From: Streptomyces sp. CB01580
GTDB lineage: Bacteria > Actinomycetota > Actinomycetes > Streptomycetales > Streptomycetaceae
Length of the DNA stretch: 64,000 nt
Assembly (NCBI RefSeq): GCF_001905795.1
Contig: NZ_LIXJ01000006.1
Span: 186,001-250,000 of the forward strand
Direction: 5' to 3'
Shown here: positions 52,542 through 62,292 of the stretch, in pieces
Layout: every line of letters starts with the position of its first letter
How positions within the stretch are numbered: position 1 is the stretch's first letter
Translations under genes and position numbers: made by a program
The notes under the pieces: generated by a model
What the model was told of the DNA's origin: nothing
The model's database searches: none
The model's input: the letters and a program-made list of their open reading frames with translations, nothing else

Positions 52542-52988
52542 TCAGTGCTGCTCGGTCGCCGGTTCCAGGACGATGACCGGGATCTGGCGTTCGGTCCTGC
52601 GCTGGTAATCGGCATAGTCGGGGAAGGCGTCCACCGCGCGCCGCCACCACAACGCCTTCTCCTCGCCGGTGGCCTCACGGGCGTTCATGTCCTGCCGGAC
52701 CGGGCCGTCCTGGAGCTCCACCCGGGGATCGGCCACGACGTTGTGGTACCAGACGGGATGACTGGGGGCGCCGCCCCGCGAGGCGACCACTGCGTACATC
52801 CCCTCATACTCGACCCGCATGAGCGGGGTCTTGCGGATCTTCCCGCTCCTGGCCCCGCGGGTGGTCAGGATGACCACCGGCAGGCCGCGCATGGTGGTTC
52901 CGTCCGTCCCGCCGGAGCTCTCGAACAGCTCGACCTGATCGCGGACCCACTTCTCGGGGCTCGGCTCGTACTCGCCCTGGAGAGGCAT
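52542..52988 (-). CDS. F420-dependent (Ddn-type) nitroreductase-family protein
   Basis: A 148-residue protein with the split beta-barrel blocks of the deazaflavin-dependent nitroreductase family: [20 protein letters not shown] (phosphate/F420 contact), [13 protein letters not shown] and a C-terminal [16 protein letters not shown] 52986-52988. Uses reduced coenzyme F420 to reduce quinones, enones or nitro compounds; the natural substrate is unknown. Single-gene unit. Confidence 0.9.
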   Translation of the reverse strand: MPLQGEYEPSPEKWVRDQVELFESSGGTDGTTMRGLPVVILTTRGARSGKIRKTPLMRVEYEGMYAVVASRGGAPSHPVWYHNVVADPRVELQDGPVRQDMNAREATGEEKALWWRRAVDAFPDYADYQRRTERQIPVIVLEPATEQH

Positions 52989-53191
52989 GGCATCTGTCCC
53001 ATCGTCGACATGCGGATACCGAGGCCGCCGGACGCGCGGGCGACGGAACGCACCGATGGCGGGCACCGTGCCCGGCGTGTCCGGCTGCTGCGAGCACTCT
53101 GCCATCCCCGCGTCGCCCGCACCGTCCTGACGGATCCGCGTGTCACCGCGGCGGGGCGCCGGTTCCGGCGGCATCGGCCGCGCGGTCCGCG

Positions 53192-54790
53192 TCAGGGGTG
53201 CGGCGGATCCAGCCTCAGATGCAGCATCGCCTCGAACCTGGCCTCCGGGTCGTCGAGATCGATGCCCGCCACCTCGGCCAGCCGCTTGAGCCGGTAGCGG
53301 AAGGTGTTGGGGTGGACGTGGACGGCCGCCGCGGCGGCGGGCACGTCGCCGAAGGTGTCCAGCCACGCGTCCAGGGTGTCCGTGAGGGCGGTGTGGTGCC
53401 GGGCGTCGTAGGCGCGCAGCCGGACGACCGGCCCGTCGGGGATGTCGTCCTCGGCGGCGAGCCGTTCCCTCAACTCCTCCAGGAGAGAAGCGGCATGGAC
53501 GTCCTTGAGGCGGGCGGACCGGCGCCGCGAGCGACCGGAGCCGAGGACGCGCAGCGCCCGGTCCGCGTCGGCGCGGGAGCGGCGCAGGTCCGCCGGGCGG
53601 ACGGCGAGCCGCCCGACGCCGATGACCGCGGGCACCCGGTCGCCCACGCGGCCGAGGAACGCCTCGGCCGCCCGCAGGGCGTCCTCGTCCGAACGCGTGG
53701 GCAGGACCGCGTAGGTGACGCCTCCCAACGACGCCGTGGCCGTGCGGGGGTGGATCGCGGCCAGGTGCAGGGCGAGGGCCTCGGCGACGCGGTGGCCGGC
53801 GGCCACCCGGTCGGGGGCGGACGGCTCGCCGGTCACCCGGAGCGCCAGCACGCAGGCGGGCTGGGCGGACAGCCCCAGCCGCGCGGCGGCCTGCGGAGCG
53901 TGCAACCCGCCCTCCAGAACGGTGGCCAGCAGGTCCGCGCGCAGCCGCCGTTCGGCGTCCTCGCCCGCGCGGTGGCGCAGCAGGTGCAGCGCGGCCACCT
54001 TCGCCGCCTCCTGGAGGGCCTGGGTGCGGTCCTCGCCCAAGGGGCCGTCGACCACGACCCAGATCGAACCGAGGATCTCGCCGCCCGCCCGGACGGCGGT
54101 CGCGACCCGGGGTTTATCGGAGACACCGGTCACGTAGACGGGTTCCTCCTTGCGGTAGAGGGCCCGGAAGGCGCCGCGTCGTTCCAGGGCGCGCAGGTTC
54201 TCGGCGGGCACCTGGCGGTCGAGGACGGTCGCGATCCTGGCGTCGTCGCCCTCGTCCTGGCGGCTGGAGAAGGCCAGCACCCGTCCGCCCCGGTCCTCCA
54301 CGGTGACGGGCCCGTCCAGCAGGGCGGCGGTCGCGTTGGCCAGGGCGAACAGGTCACCCGCGAGCGGTTCGGCGCCGCCCGTGGCGTCGGGGCCGCCCAC
54401 GGTGCCCAGTTCGTCGGTGGCGAGCAACGACCGCAGCAGGGCGGCGACCTGGGCCCAGGACGCGCCGGGGGTCAGGCCGAGGACGGTCACGCCGGTGCGG
54501 TCGGCGGCCTCCGCCACGGGTCCGGCGACCGGGACCGGGGAACGCACCACCACGGCCACCGCGCCGAGCCCGGCGGCCCGTTCGACGAGGGCCGCGACGG
54601 CCCCGGCGCCGTACACCCCGACCCCGAGCACCACCGATCCGGGCAGCCCGGCCGGTTCGTCCAGCGGGTCCTGGATGAGCACCCCGGTGACGGCGGTGGA
54701 GGGGTCGGCCTCCCCCGCCACCACATCGATCAGCGTCGATCCCAGATCGTCGAGGATCCGGCCGAGCACGGCCCGCGGCTGCTCCGTCAT
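53192..54790 (-). CDS. PucR-family transcriptional regulator
   Basis: A 532-residue regulator. N-terminal sensory region (about 1-280, GAF-like), a degenerate GGDEF-like middle (about 290-420) and a C-terminal helix-turn-helix of the PucR type ([20 protein letters not shown], about residues 485-510). ATG 54788-54790. It lies 243 bases downstream of the racemase operon in the same direction. PucR proteins activate purine, amino-acid or amine catabolic genes in response to their substrates, so control of the neighbouring peptide/D-amino-acid operon is plausible but unproven. Confidence 0.9.
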   Translation of the reverse strand: MTEQPRAVLGRILDDLGSTLIDVVAGEADPSTAVTGVLIQDPLDEPAGLPGSVVLGVGVYGAGAVAALVERAAGLGAVAVVVRSPVPVAGPVAEAADRTGVTVLGLTPGASWAQVAALLRSLLATDELGTVGGPDATGGAEPLAGDLFALANATAALLDGPVTVEDRGGRVLAFSSRQDEGDDARIATVLDRQVPAENLRALERRGAFRALYRKEEPVYVTGVSDKPRVATAVRAGGEILGSIWVVVDGPLGEDRTQALQEAAKVAALHLLRHRAGEDAERRLRADLLATVLEGGLHAPQAAARLGLSAQPACVLALRVTGEPSAPDRVAAGHRVAEALALHLAAIHPRTATASLGGVTYAVLPTRSDEDALRAAEAFLGRVGDRVPAVIGVGRLAVRPADLRRSRADADRALRVLGSGRSRRRSARLKDVHAASLLEELRERLAAEDDIPDGPVVRLRAYDARHHTALTDTLDAWLDTFGDVPAAAAAVHVHPNTFRYRLKRLAEVAGIDLDDPEARFEAMLHLRLDPPHP

Positions 54791-55033
54791 CGTCACACGG
54801 TAGACGAGCGGGACATGTTCGCGGGCGGCTCCCCCACCCGCCCGGTCACCGGACCCGCCCGCGGGCCGCGCGGGCCCGGGGCGTCGCTTCGGCCGCACGG
54901 TCGCCGCCGGGCCCGTCGGACGAACGCGGCGCGTGGCCGTGCCGGTCTCGGCGCCCCGGGCGCTTCCGGGGCACGGCGCCCCGGCGGAATCCGGGGCAGC
55001 AGGGTGTCCGGCGGGGGCCGGGCCACGGTGTGG

Positions 55034-56140
55034 TCATCGGCCGATCCATTCCGTCGATTCGGTCACCTCGGCCAGCCGCTCGGGGATCGGGGAGAGGCCG
55101 ATCCCGGGTGCGCGGGGCACGTCGAGACGGCCGTCCCTCAGTACGAACGGCTCGGTGATGTCGGTGCGGTAGTACCGGTCGGAGGCGGAGGTGTCGCCGG
55201 GCAGGGTGAAGCCGGGCAGGGCGGCGAGGGCGACGTTGGCGGCCCGCCCCAGGCCGGTCTCCAGCATGCCGCCGCACCACACCGGGACACCGTGCGCGGC
55301 GCACACGTCGTGGATCCGCCGGGCCTCCAGGTAGCCGCCGACCCGTCCCGGTTTGATGTTGACGACCGAACAGGCGCCCATGGCGATGGCGTCGGCCGCC
55401 GAGCGGGCGGAGACGATGGACTCGTCCAGGCAGATGGGGGTGCGCACCCGGGCGGCGAGGGCGGCGTGGCCGCGTACGTCCTCCTCGTCCAGGGGCTGTT
55501 CGATGAGCAGCAGTCCGTACGGGTCGAGCCGGGCCAGTTGCCCGGCGTCGGCGAGGGTGTACGCGGTGTTGGCGTCCACCTGGAGGAGCACGTCGTCGCC
55601 GAAGCGTTCCCGGACCGCGCGCACGGGCTCCACGTCCCAGCCGGGTTCGATCTTCAGCTTGATCCGGAGATAGCCCTCGGCCAGGTAGCCGTCGACGGCG
55701 TCGAGCAGGGCGGGGATCGAGTCCATGATCCCGACCGACACCCCGGCGGGCACCCGGTCCGCGGTCGCGCCCAGCCACTGGCCCATGGACAGGCCGTGGG
55801 CCCGCAGCCAGGCGTCCAGCACCGCGGTCTCCAGCGCGGACTTGGCCATCCGGTGGCCCTTGAACGGGGCCAGTGCCGGGGCGACCGCCCAGGGGTCGAG
55901 GTGCGGCAGGGCGGCGAGTGCGGGCACGAGATGACCGCGCAGCACGTCCGCCGCGCCCGCCGTGTACTCCGAGGAGTAGAGCGGATCGGCCATCGTGACG
56001 CATTCGCCGTATCCCTCGTGGTGCTCGGTCTCGACCCTGACCAGCAGGATCTCCCGGGTGTCCATGGTGGCGAACGAGGTCCGGAACGGTGCGACCAGCG
56101 GCATCGCGATCCGGCGCAGTTCCACACCGACGAGCTTCAT
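55034..56140 (-). CDS. N-acylamino-acid racemase / o-succinylbenzoate-synthase-like enolase
   Basis: A 368-residue enolase-superfamily enzyme of the NSAR/OSBS group. Catalytic parts are complete: KLK in RIKLKIEPGWD (about 185), metal ligands DANTAY, EQPLDEED and CLDES, the second catalytic Lys in NIKPGRVGG, and the C-terminal GGMLETGLGRA. ATG 56138-56140 overlaps the GNAT gene stop and follows AGGAG. Menaquinone genes are absent here, while a GNAT acyltransferase and an M20 deacylase are directly upstream. This matches known operons where a D-amino acid is N-succinylated, racemised and desuccinylated to the L-form. Racemase activity is therefore preferred over OSBS. Confidence 0.9.
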   Translation of the reverse strand: MKLVGVELRRIAMPLVAPFRTSFATMDTREILLVRVETEHHEGYGECVTMADPLYSSEYTAGAADVLRGHLVPALAALPHLDPWAVAPALAPFKGHRMAKSALETAVLDAWLRAHGLSMGQWLGATADRVPAGVSVGIMDSIPALLDAVDGYLAEGYLRIKLKIEPGWDVEPVRAVRERFGDDVLLQVDANTAYTLADAGQLARLDPYGLLLIEQPLDEEDVRGHAALAARVRTPICLDESIVSARSAADAIAMGACSVVNIKPGRVGGYLEARRIHDVCAAHGVPVWCGGMLETGLGRAANVALAALPGFTLPGDTSASDRYYRTDITEPFVLRDGRLDVPRAPGIGLSPIPERLAEVTESTEWIGR

Positions 56141-56994
56141 CCCTGCTTCTCCTGACGTCTGTCGATCACGTACCAGCCGTCCCGGGTGAATCCGGTGACG
56201 GTGTATCCCTGGGCCATCAGGCCGCCGAGCACCTCGCGCAGCGCGTACCGCCACTCGCGGGCCAGCGACGGGGCGGTGCGGCGAAGCGCCTCGGCCTCGG
56301 TGGGGATCCGGACCAGGACGGTGTCGCCGTCCCGGCGCCCGGCGGCGGGACGGCCGTCGGGTCGGGCGTCCAGGGCGACGACCGCGTGCTCGCCCGCGTC
56401 GTCGACGGCGACGCGGCGGGGGGCACCCGCGGCGGCGGCCACGGCGCGGTCGCCGGCCAGTTCCCAGTGGACCATCAGCCGGTCCGTCTCGGTCCCGGCG
56501 TTCACCTCGTCCTGCATCGCCCCGTAGAAGTCGGCGAGGTACTCGCTGGGCGCGGCACCCAGTTTGGACAGGTTGAAATAGGCATTGCGGCTGATCAACG
56601 GATCGAAGGTCCAGGTGATCGTGTTGATGCCGCGGGCCAGGGCCCAGGCCCGTTGGTGGAGTTTGACGGCGAAGCCGATGTTGCGGCCCCGGGCGGTGCC
56701 GTCCACCCCCGCGATGTGCGAGTGCAGTCCGGCGGTGGCCAGGAAGCCGAGGCAGAACCCGATCATGCGGCCGTCGCGGTGGACGCCGACGACATAGCTG
56801 CCGGAGTGCGCGAAGACCCGGAGCAGTTCCGGGGTGATCAGCGGGTTTCCGGGCACCGGCCGCCAGACCCGGTCGAGTACCCGGCACGCCTCCCGCATCT
56901 CGTCCAGCCCGTGCAGTTCACAGAGGGTCACGCCGGCCCGCCGTGCGGCCAGGCCGGCTGCGGCGGCCGCATCGGCCGCCCGGGTCCCGCTCAC
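56137..56994 (-). CDS. GNAT-type N-acyltransferase (probable D-amino-acid N-succinyltransferase)
   Basis: A 285-residue acyltransferase with a GNAT core (residues about 20-150; GRMIGFCLGFLA strand, then ARGRNIGFAVKLHQRAWAL, which fits the acyl-CoA pyrophosphate loop and following helix). The C-terminal half (about 150-285) is a distinct extension. GTG 56992-56994 overlaps the M20 gene stop as GTGA. Homologues in racemase operons transfer a succinyl group from succinyl-CoA to D-amino acids. Acyl donor and acceptor here are inferred from operon context only. Confidence 0.82.
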   Translation of the reverse strand: MSGTRAADAAAAAGLAARRAGVTLCELHGLDEMREACRVLDRVWRPVPGNPLITPELLRVFAHSGSYVVGVHRDGRMIGFCLGFLATAGLHSHIAGVDGTARGRNIGFAVKLHQRAWALARGINTITWTFDPLISRNAYFNLSKLGAAPSEYLADFYGAMQDEVNAGTETDRLMVHWELAGDRAVAAAAGAPRRVAVDDAGEHAVVALDARPDGRPAAGRRDGDTVLVRIPTEAEALRRTAPSLAREWRYALREVLGGLMAQGYTVTGFTRDGWYVIDRRQEKQG

Positions 56995-58145
56995 GGTCCC
57001 ACCCGGTCCGGGGCGGCCGGCGGCTCGTGCAGGAGCGAGGCCACCAGTGAGGCCACCAGGGCGGTGCGGCGCGGGAGTTCGGCGACGAGGACGTGTTCGT
57101 CGTCGGCGTGCGCCCCGCCGCCCACGGCGCCCAGGCCGTCCAGGGTGGGCGCGCCCGCACCGGCGGTGATGTTGCCGTCCGAGGCGCCTCCGACAGCGAC
57201 TCCGCGCAGCGGACCGAGCCCCAGGTCCGCGTAGTGGACCCGGGCGCGTTCGAACAGCTCCGCCGACGCGCTCGGTTGCAGCGGGGGCCGGTCGGGGCCG
57301 CCGGAGAAGGTGAGCGCGGCGCCCGGGAGCGCCGGTGCGAGGGCGTGGACGGCCCGGTCGACCCGATCCTGCTCGGCGGCCGTCGCGACGCGTACGTCGA
57401 CCAGCAGCCGGGCCGCGTCGGGCACGGTGTTGCGGGTGGTGCCCGAGGTGGCGACGGTCGGTGTCACGGTGGTGCCGGTCGCCGGGTCGGCGAGCGCGGA
57501 CAACGCGAGGACCTGGTGGGCGAGTTCGGTGGTGGTGTTGACGCCCCGGTGGGGTTCCAGACCGGCGTGCGCGGCGCGTCCGGCGATGCCCAGTTCGTAG
57601 CTGGACACGCCCTTGCGCGCCGTTTTCAGCGCGCCCCGCTCGCTCGCCTCCAGGACGAGCACGGCCCGGGTACGGCGCGCCTCGGCCTCGATCAGGGCGC
57701 GGGAGGTGGGGGCGCCGATCTCCTCGTCGCCGGTGAGCAGCACCGACACTCCGTCCAGGTCGTCGAGGACGGACAGGGCGTGGAACAGCTGCGCCACGCC
57801 CGCCTTCATGTCGAAGCAGCCGGGGCCGGTCAGCCGCCCGCCCGCCACCTCGAAGGGGTGCCGGGCCAGGGAGCCCACCGGCCACACCGTGTCGAAGTGG
57901 CCGAGCAGCAGCACCCGGTCACCCGAGCCGAAGCGCCAGCGCAGGGCGGGCCGCCCCGGGCCGTCCAGCCACTCGGGCGGTGTCGCGGTGAGCCGGGTGC
58001 CGAGAGCGGCGACGACCCGGGCGCAGTCGGTGACGGCGGACACGTCCGCGCTGGGCGACTCGGTGCGGACCAGTACGCCGATGTCGGCCAGCAGGTCCGG
58101 CAGCCCGGACTCCAGCGCCTCCAGTGCGGTGGCGATCGCGGTCAC
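56991..58145 (-). CDS. M20-family deacylase/carboxypeptidase
   Basis: A 384-residue zinc peptidase of the CPG2/ArgE branch. Metal-site motifs: GHFDTVWP (His about 89), GCFDMKAG (Asp about 120), GDEEIGAP (Glu-Glu about 153) and C-terminal GGGAHADDE (His). The dimerisation domain has GRAAHAG. Start GTG 58143-58145, one base from the next stop. In this operon it probably removes the N-acyl group from the L-form produced by the racemase, making racemisation one-way. Confidence 0.9.
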   Translation of the reverse strand: MTAIATALEALESGLPDLLADIGVLVRTESPSADVSAVTDCARVVAALGTRLTATPPEWLDGPGRPALRWRFGSGDRVLLLGHFDTVWPVGSLARHPFEVAGGRLTGPGCFDMKAGVAQLFHALSVLDDLDGVSVLLTGDEEIGAPTSRALIEAEARRTRAVLVLEASERGALKTARKGVSSYELGIAGRAAHAGLEPHRGVNTTTELAHQVLALSALADPATGTTVTPTVATSGTTRNTVPDAARLLVDVRVATAAEQDRVDRAVHALAPALPGAALTFSGGPDRPPLQPSASAELFERARVHYADLGLGPLRGVAVGGASDGNITAGAGAPTLDGLGAVGGGAHADDEHVLVAELPRRTALVASLVASLLHEPPAAPDRVGP

Positions 58146-58146
58146 G

Positions 58147-59538
58147 TCAGCCCACCTTGGGCGTGGCGCGGGCGCCGTGGTGGATGTAGCGGGTGCCGTC
58201 GGCGAGGGCGTAGAACACGACCGGATACCACGACTTGAGCCCCGGCCGCCGCACCACGAACAGGCCCGGCTCGACCGGGTGCATGTCGTACTCGCGCTCC
58301 GTCTCGTCGACGAGTTCGGCCAGCGGTCCGGTGATCCGGTCGCACATGACCAGGCCGCCGTCCCGTTCCACGATCTCCAGCCTGCTGGAGAGCCGCTGGT
58401 ACACGCCCACGTAGTCGGCGGGGTCCACCGCCACGGGTCCCGTGGCCGGCTCGATCCCGGGGCGCATGGTGACACCGGCGAGGTCCCGCGCGATCTCGGC
58501 GAACACGTCGCGGTAGAGACTTCCGGTGTCACCGCCGTTGGTGAGCAGGCAGATCGCCAGGTCGGCCTCGGGGAGCACCCGGAGGAAGGCGCTCTGCCCG
58601 ATGGTCCCGCCGTCGTGTCCGTGGACCCGGTGGCCGTCCCAGGTGTCGAGGAACCAGCCGAGCCCCCAGGAGTGGGCCAGGACGTACGGGTCGGGGAGCT
58701 CCACCTGCGGGGTCTGCATGGCGGCGACGCTCTCGGCCGAGAGGATCCTGGTGCCGTCCTCGGTGACGCCGTCGTCCCGGTGCAGCCGGGCGAACTTCAG
58801 CACCTCGCGCGGCGTCGAGCAGATCAGCCCGGCCGGTCCCGCCGAACGCATCAGCCCCCACTGCGGGGCCTGGGCGGGAGGCTCGCCGAGGTGTCCGACG
58901 GCGGCGCGGAAGCGCAGCACGTCCTCCGGCAGGGTCACGGTGTGCGTCAGACCCAGCGGGCCGTACAGGCGTTCACGCATGAGCCGGTCCCACTGCACAC
59001 CGGTGACGACTTCCAGCACCCGGCCGAGCAGGGTGAAACCGGCGTTGCAGTACGACATGGTGGCGCCGAGGGGGTGATTGGGAGCGGTGTCGGCCAGCAG
59101 TGCGGCGAACTTCTCCAGGCAATCGTCGCCCCGGCCGGTGTCGGTGAAGAGGTCGCCGTCGATTCCGCTGGTGTGGGTCATGAGGTGACGGACCGTCATC
59201 CCTTGGGTCAGCTCCTCGTCGGCGAGCCGCAGTTCGGGCAGGACGGAGACGAGCGGGGCGTCGAGTTCGAGCAGTCCCTCGTCGACCAGGGACATGGCCA
59301 CGGTGGTGGTCCACACCTTGGAGATCGAGCCGATCTGGAACAGCGTGTCGGTGGTCGCCTCGATCCCGGCCTCGGTGTTGGCGAGGCCGACGGCTGCCTC
59401 GGCGACCAGTTCGCCGCGGTGCAGGATGCCCAGGCTCGCGCCGGGGACGGAGTGCCGGGCGGCCAGTTCGGCGAGGCGGGCGGTCCAGTGGGTGGAGAGG
59501 TCGGTGGTGGTGTCGGCGGTGTCCGTGGTGTCGGTCAT
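58147..59538 (-). CDS. Beta-lactamase-like serine hydrolase (S12 family)
   Basis: A 463-residue protein. The serine-beta-lactamase fold covers about residues 15-370: SISK (S-x-x-K, about 75), SYCNAG (Y-x-N, about 167) and HGHDGGTIG (H-x-G type). A C-terminal extension (about 370-463) forms a small beta-rich domain. No signal peptide is seen, so it acts in the cytosol. Members include D-aminopeptidases and esterases. Within a peptide-import and D-to-L amino-acid operon, D-aminopeptidase or D-amino-acid amidase activity is a sensible guess. Confidence 0.88.
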   Translation of the reverse strand: MTDTTDTADTTTDLSTHWTARLAELAARHSVPGASLGILHRGELVAEAAVGLANTEAGIEATTDTLFQIGSISKVWTTTVAMSLVDEGLLELDAPLVSVLPELRLADEELTQGMTVRHLMTHTSGIDGDLFTDTGRGDDCLEKFAALLADTAPNHPLGATMSYCNAGFTLLGRVLEVVTGVQWDRLMRERLYGPLGLTHTVTLPEDVLRFRAAVGHLGEPPAQAPQWGLMRSAGPAGLICSTPREVLKFARLHRDDGVTEDGTRILSAESVAAMQTPQVELPDPYVLAHSWGLGWFLDTWDGHRVHGHDGGTIGQSAFLRVLPEADLAICLLTNGGDTGSLYRDVFAEIARDLAGVTMRPGIEPATGPVAVDPADYVGVYQRLSSRLEIVERDGGLVMCDRITGPLAELVDETEREYDMHPVEPGLFVVRRPGLKSWYPVVFYALADGTRYIHHGARATPKVG

Positions 59539-59596
59539 GTTCGGCTCCGATTCCGTTGGGTGGGGCGGTCGGGGGTGGCGGCGTCGTCGTGCGCGG

Positions 59597-61522
59597 TCAG
59601 CGGTCGGTGTGCGTGGTGACCCATTCGACCAGCCGACGGGAGTAGTCCTCCCGGTGCGAGGGCCGGCCGTCCAGGAGGAACAGGTGCGACCCGCCGGGGT
59701 ACAGGACCATCCGGACCGGGACGCCCCGGGTGCGCAGCGCGTGGAACCACTGCTCGGCCTGGCCGGCCGGGCAGGTGTCGTCGGCCGCGCCGTGCAGGAT
59801 CAGGGTGGGGGCGCGCACCGCGTCGGCGTGGCTGAGCGGCGAGAGCTCCGTCATCCGTCGCGGGTCGCCGATCTCGTGGCCGGCGATCAGATGTCCTTCC
59901 TCCGAGGTGCCGGCCATGCTCCTCAGGTCGACCAGGACGCCGCCCGGCACGACGGCGGCGAACAGGTCGCTGCGGGCGGAGAGCCAGCAGGTGAGGTAGC
60001 CGCCGTAGCTGTAGCCGGTGAGCGCGATCCGATCCGGGTCGACGAGGCCCTCGTCGACGAGGGCGGCGACCGGTTGCAGGACGTCCTGTTCGTCCGTCTC
60101 GCCCCAGGCGCCGACCGCGGCGGTGTAGAAGTCCTCGCCATAGCCGTCGCTGCCGCGCACGTTCAGCGTCAGGATCGTCCAGCCCCGCGAGGCCAGTTCC
60201 TGGTGGTAGAGGTGGACCGGGTCGGAGTGGGGCGCCCAGGCGTTGTGCGGGCCGCCGTGCACGTCCACCAGCAGGGGGCCGCCGGCGGGCGTCGTCGCGG
60301 CACGGGTGATCATGCCGTGCACCACGGTGCCGTCCGCGATGGTGAACTCGCGTTCGGTGACCGGGTGGAGGGCGATGCCGGGCAGTGCGCGCGCCATGTG
60401 GTCGGTGAGTCGTACGGGCCGGGCGCCGGGTTCTCCTCGCTCCCAGGCGTCCAGGTCGATCAGGACGATCTCGGCGAAGCTCGACGCGTCGGTGGCCACC
60501 ACGGCGGCCCGCCCGGCCTTCGGCGCGAGGGAGCAGCCGCTGATCCCGGTTCCGGCCGGGAGGGGGGAGGCAGTGATTCCGTCCGCGCCCGCCCGGTACA
60601 GGCGGGTGGCCCCCCGGTCCCGGGCGCAGAACAGGACGGCGTCCTGGTGGAACTGCGGCCGGGCTCCGGGGTATCCGGGGCCGCCCCCCATGACGTTGCG
60701 GTCGAGGTCGCCGTCCACCGGCACCGGGGCGGACCCGTCCAGGGGCTGACGCAGCAGCCGGGCGTGGCCGACAGCGAACGTGTCACAGCCGACGACGAGC
60801 AGCGCGGACCCGTCCGGGTACCACTCCACCGGTCCGGCGAGGCCACCGGCCGGGCCGATGCGGCGGGGTTCGCCACCGCCCGCGCCGATCTCCACGACAT
60901 GGGCGGCCGAGGCGCCGAGCGCGGCGGCGTCCGGCCCGCTCTGCGCCGGATAGGCGAGTCGGGTTCCGTCGGGCGACCAGGCGGGGGTGCCGGCGTTGCG
61001 GTCGGCCTCCGTCACCGGTTCGACCTCGCCCGATGCCACGTCCACCACGAACAGCCGGGTCCGGACCGATCCGATCAGGCCGGCGCCGTCCGCCTTCCAG
61101 CCGAGGGTGTCGACGACGACGGGCGCGGTGTCCTCGCGCCGGGTGGCGGGGGCCGAGAACGCGATCCGTGATCCGTCGGGGCTCCACACCGGTGTGCCCG
61201 CTCCGGCCGGGCACCGGCCGGGCGCGGTGAGCGGCGTGGCCTCTCCCCCGTCGGCGGGGAGCAGGTGCAGCCGTCCCTCGCGCAGGAACGCCAGTGTCGT
61301 CCCGTCCGGGGACCAGCGCGGCGCGGTGTCCGCGGGGCCGTGGGTGAGGCGCCGGGCCGGGCCGCCGTCGGCGCGCACCTCCCACAGGGACCGGACGACG
61401 CGGTCGTTCGCGGCGTCCTGGGTGGTCAGGGTGTAGACGACGCGGTGGCCGTCGGGGGACAGCGCGGGGTCGCCGGGGATCTCGAAGCGGTACAGGTCGT
61501 CGATGGTCAGTGGCCGGGTCAT
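59597..61522 (-). CDS. S9-family prolyl-oligopeptidase-like peptidase
   Basis: A 641-residue peptidase: N-terminal beta-propeller (about 1-370, with repeated WSPDG motifs, e.g. APRWSPDGTTLAF, TPVWSPDGSRIAF, TPAWSPDGTRLAY) and C-terminal alpha/beta hydrolase (about 390-641) with GYSYGGYL (Ser), HGAADDTCP (Asp) and GGSHLF (His). No signal peptide, so cytosolic. ATG 61520-61522 overlaps the ATPase stop. It should cleave short imported peptides, feeding the racemase pathway. Confidence 0.93.
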   Translation of the reverse strand: MTRPLTIDDLYRFEIPGDPALSPDGHRVVYTLTTQDAANDRVVRSLWEVRADGGPARRLTHGPADTAPRWSPDGTTLAFLREGRLHLLPADGGEATPLTAPGRCPAGAGTPVWSPDGSRIAFSAPATRREDTAPVVVDTLGWKADGAGLIGSVRTRLFVVDVASGEVEPVTEADRNAGTPAWSPDGTRLAYPAQSGPDAAALGASAAHVVEIGAGGGEPRRIGPAGGLAGPVEWYPDGSALLVVGCDTFAVGHARLLRQPLDGSAPVPVDGDLDRNVMGGGPGYPGARPQFHQDAVLFCARDRGATRLYRAGADGITASPLPAGTGISGCSLAPKAGRAAVVATDASSFAEIVLIDLDAWERGEPGARPVRLTDHMARALPGIALHPVTEREFTIADGTVVHGMITRAATTPAGGPLLVDVHGGPHNAWAPHSDPVHLYHQELASRGWTILTLNVRGSDGYGEDFYTAAVGAWGETDEQDVLQPVAALVDEGLVDPDRIALTGYSYGGYLTCWLSARSDLFAAVVPGGVLVDLRSMAGTSEEGHLIAGHEIGDPRRMTELSPLSHADAVRAPTLILHGAADDTCPAGQAEQWFHALRTRGVPVRMVLYPGGSHLFLLDGRPSHREDYSRRLVEWVTTHTDR

Positions 61523-62292
61523 GGCGCCTCCTCGGCGAGGGCAAGGGTCGGTACGCAGGAGATGAGGTCGCGGGTCGTGGGGTGTTCGGGGTCTTCCAGC
61601 ACCCGCTCGGCGGGGCCGCGTTCGACGAGGAGTCCGCCGTCCATCACGGCGACCTGGTCGGACAGGTGGCGGACGACCGCGAGGTCGTGGGAGATGAAGA
61701 GCATCGCGAAGCCCAGTTCGCGCTGGAGGCCGCGCAGCAGATTGAGCACCGCGCCCTGGACGGACACGTCGAGGGCCGAGGTGATCTCGTCCGCGATCAG
61801 CACGCCGGGCCGGGCGGCGAGCGCCCTGGCCAGGGCCACCCGCTGGCGCTGACCGCCGGAGAGCGCGTCCGGGGTCAGCGCGGCCCGCGCCGGGTCGATG
61901 CCGACGAGTTCCAGGCAGCGGGCCACCTCCGCGTCGCGTGCGGCACGGCGGGCGCGGGCCGGCGTGCCGCGCGGCCGTTCGGTGCGGGGCAGTGCCTCGG
62001 CGACGGAGGCGCCGATGGTCATGCGCGGGTCGAGCGAGGCGTACGGGTTCTGGAACACCAGTTGCACCAGGGCGCGCCCGCGGCGGTGCACGACGTCGTT
62101 CCCGTCGACCAGGACCCTGCCCGACCGGACCGGTGCCAGGCCCACGACGGCCTTTCCGAGGGTCGATTTCCCCGATCCGGACCCGCCGACGAGTCCGGTC
62201 ACCGATCCGTCCGGCACCAGCAGGTCGACGCCCTCCACCGCGGTGAAGCGGCCGTAGCGCACGGTGATGCCGCGCAGTTCGAGCGAGCTCAT
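61519..62292 (-). CDS. ABC importer ATPase (DppF type)
   Basis: A 257-residue ATPase: Walker A GGSGSGKST, Q-loop FQNPYASLDPRM, signature LSGGQRQR, Walker B LIADEITSALD and H-loop ISHD. ATG 62290-62292 overlaps the stop of the permease-ATPase fusion as ATGA. It pairs with the ATPase half of that fusion to drive peptide import. Confidence 0.92.
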   Translation of the reverse strand: MSSLELRGITVRYGRFTAVEGVDLLVPDGSVTGLVGGSGSGKSTLGKAVVGLAPVRSGRVLVDGNDVVHRRGRALVQLVFQNPYASLDPRMTIGASVAEALPRTERPRGTPARARRAARDAEVARCLELVGIDPARAALTPDALSGGQRQRVALARALAARPGVLIADEITSALDVSVQGAVLNLLRGLQRELGFAMLFISHDLAVVRHLSDQVAVMDGGLLVERGPAERVLEDPEHPTTRDLISCVPTLALAEEAP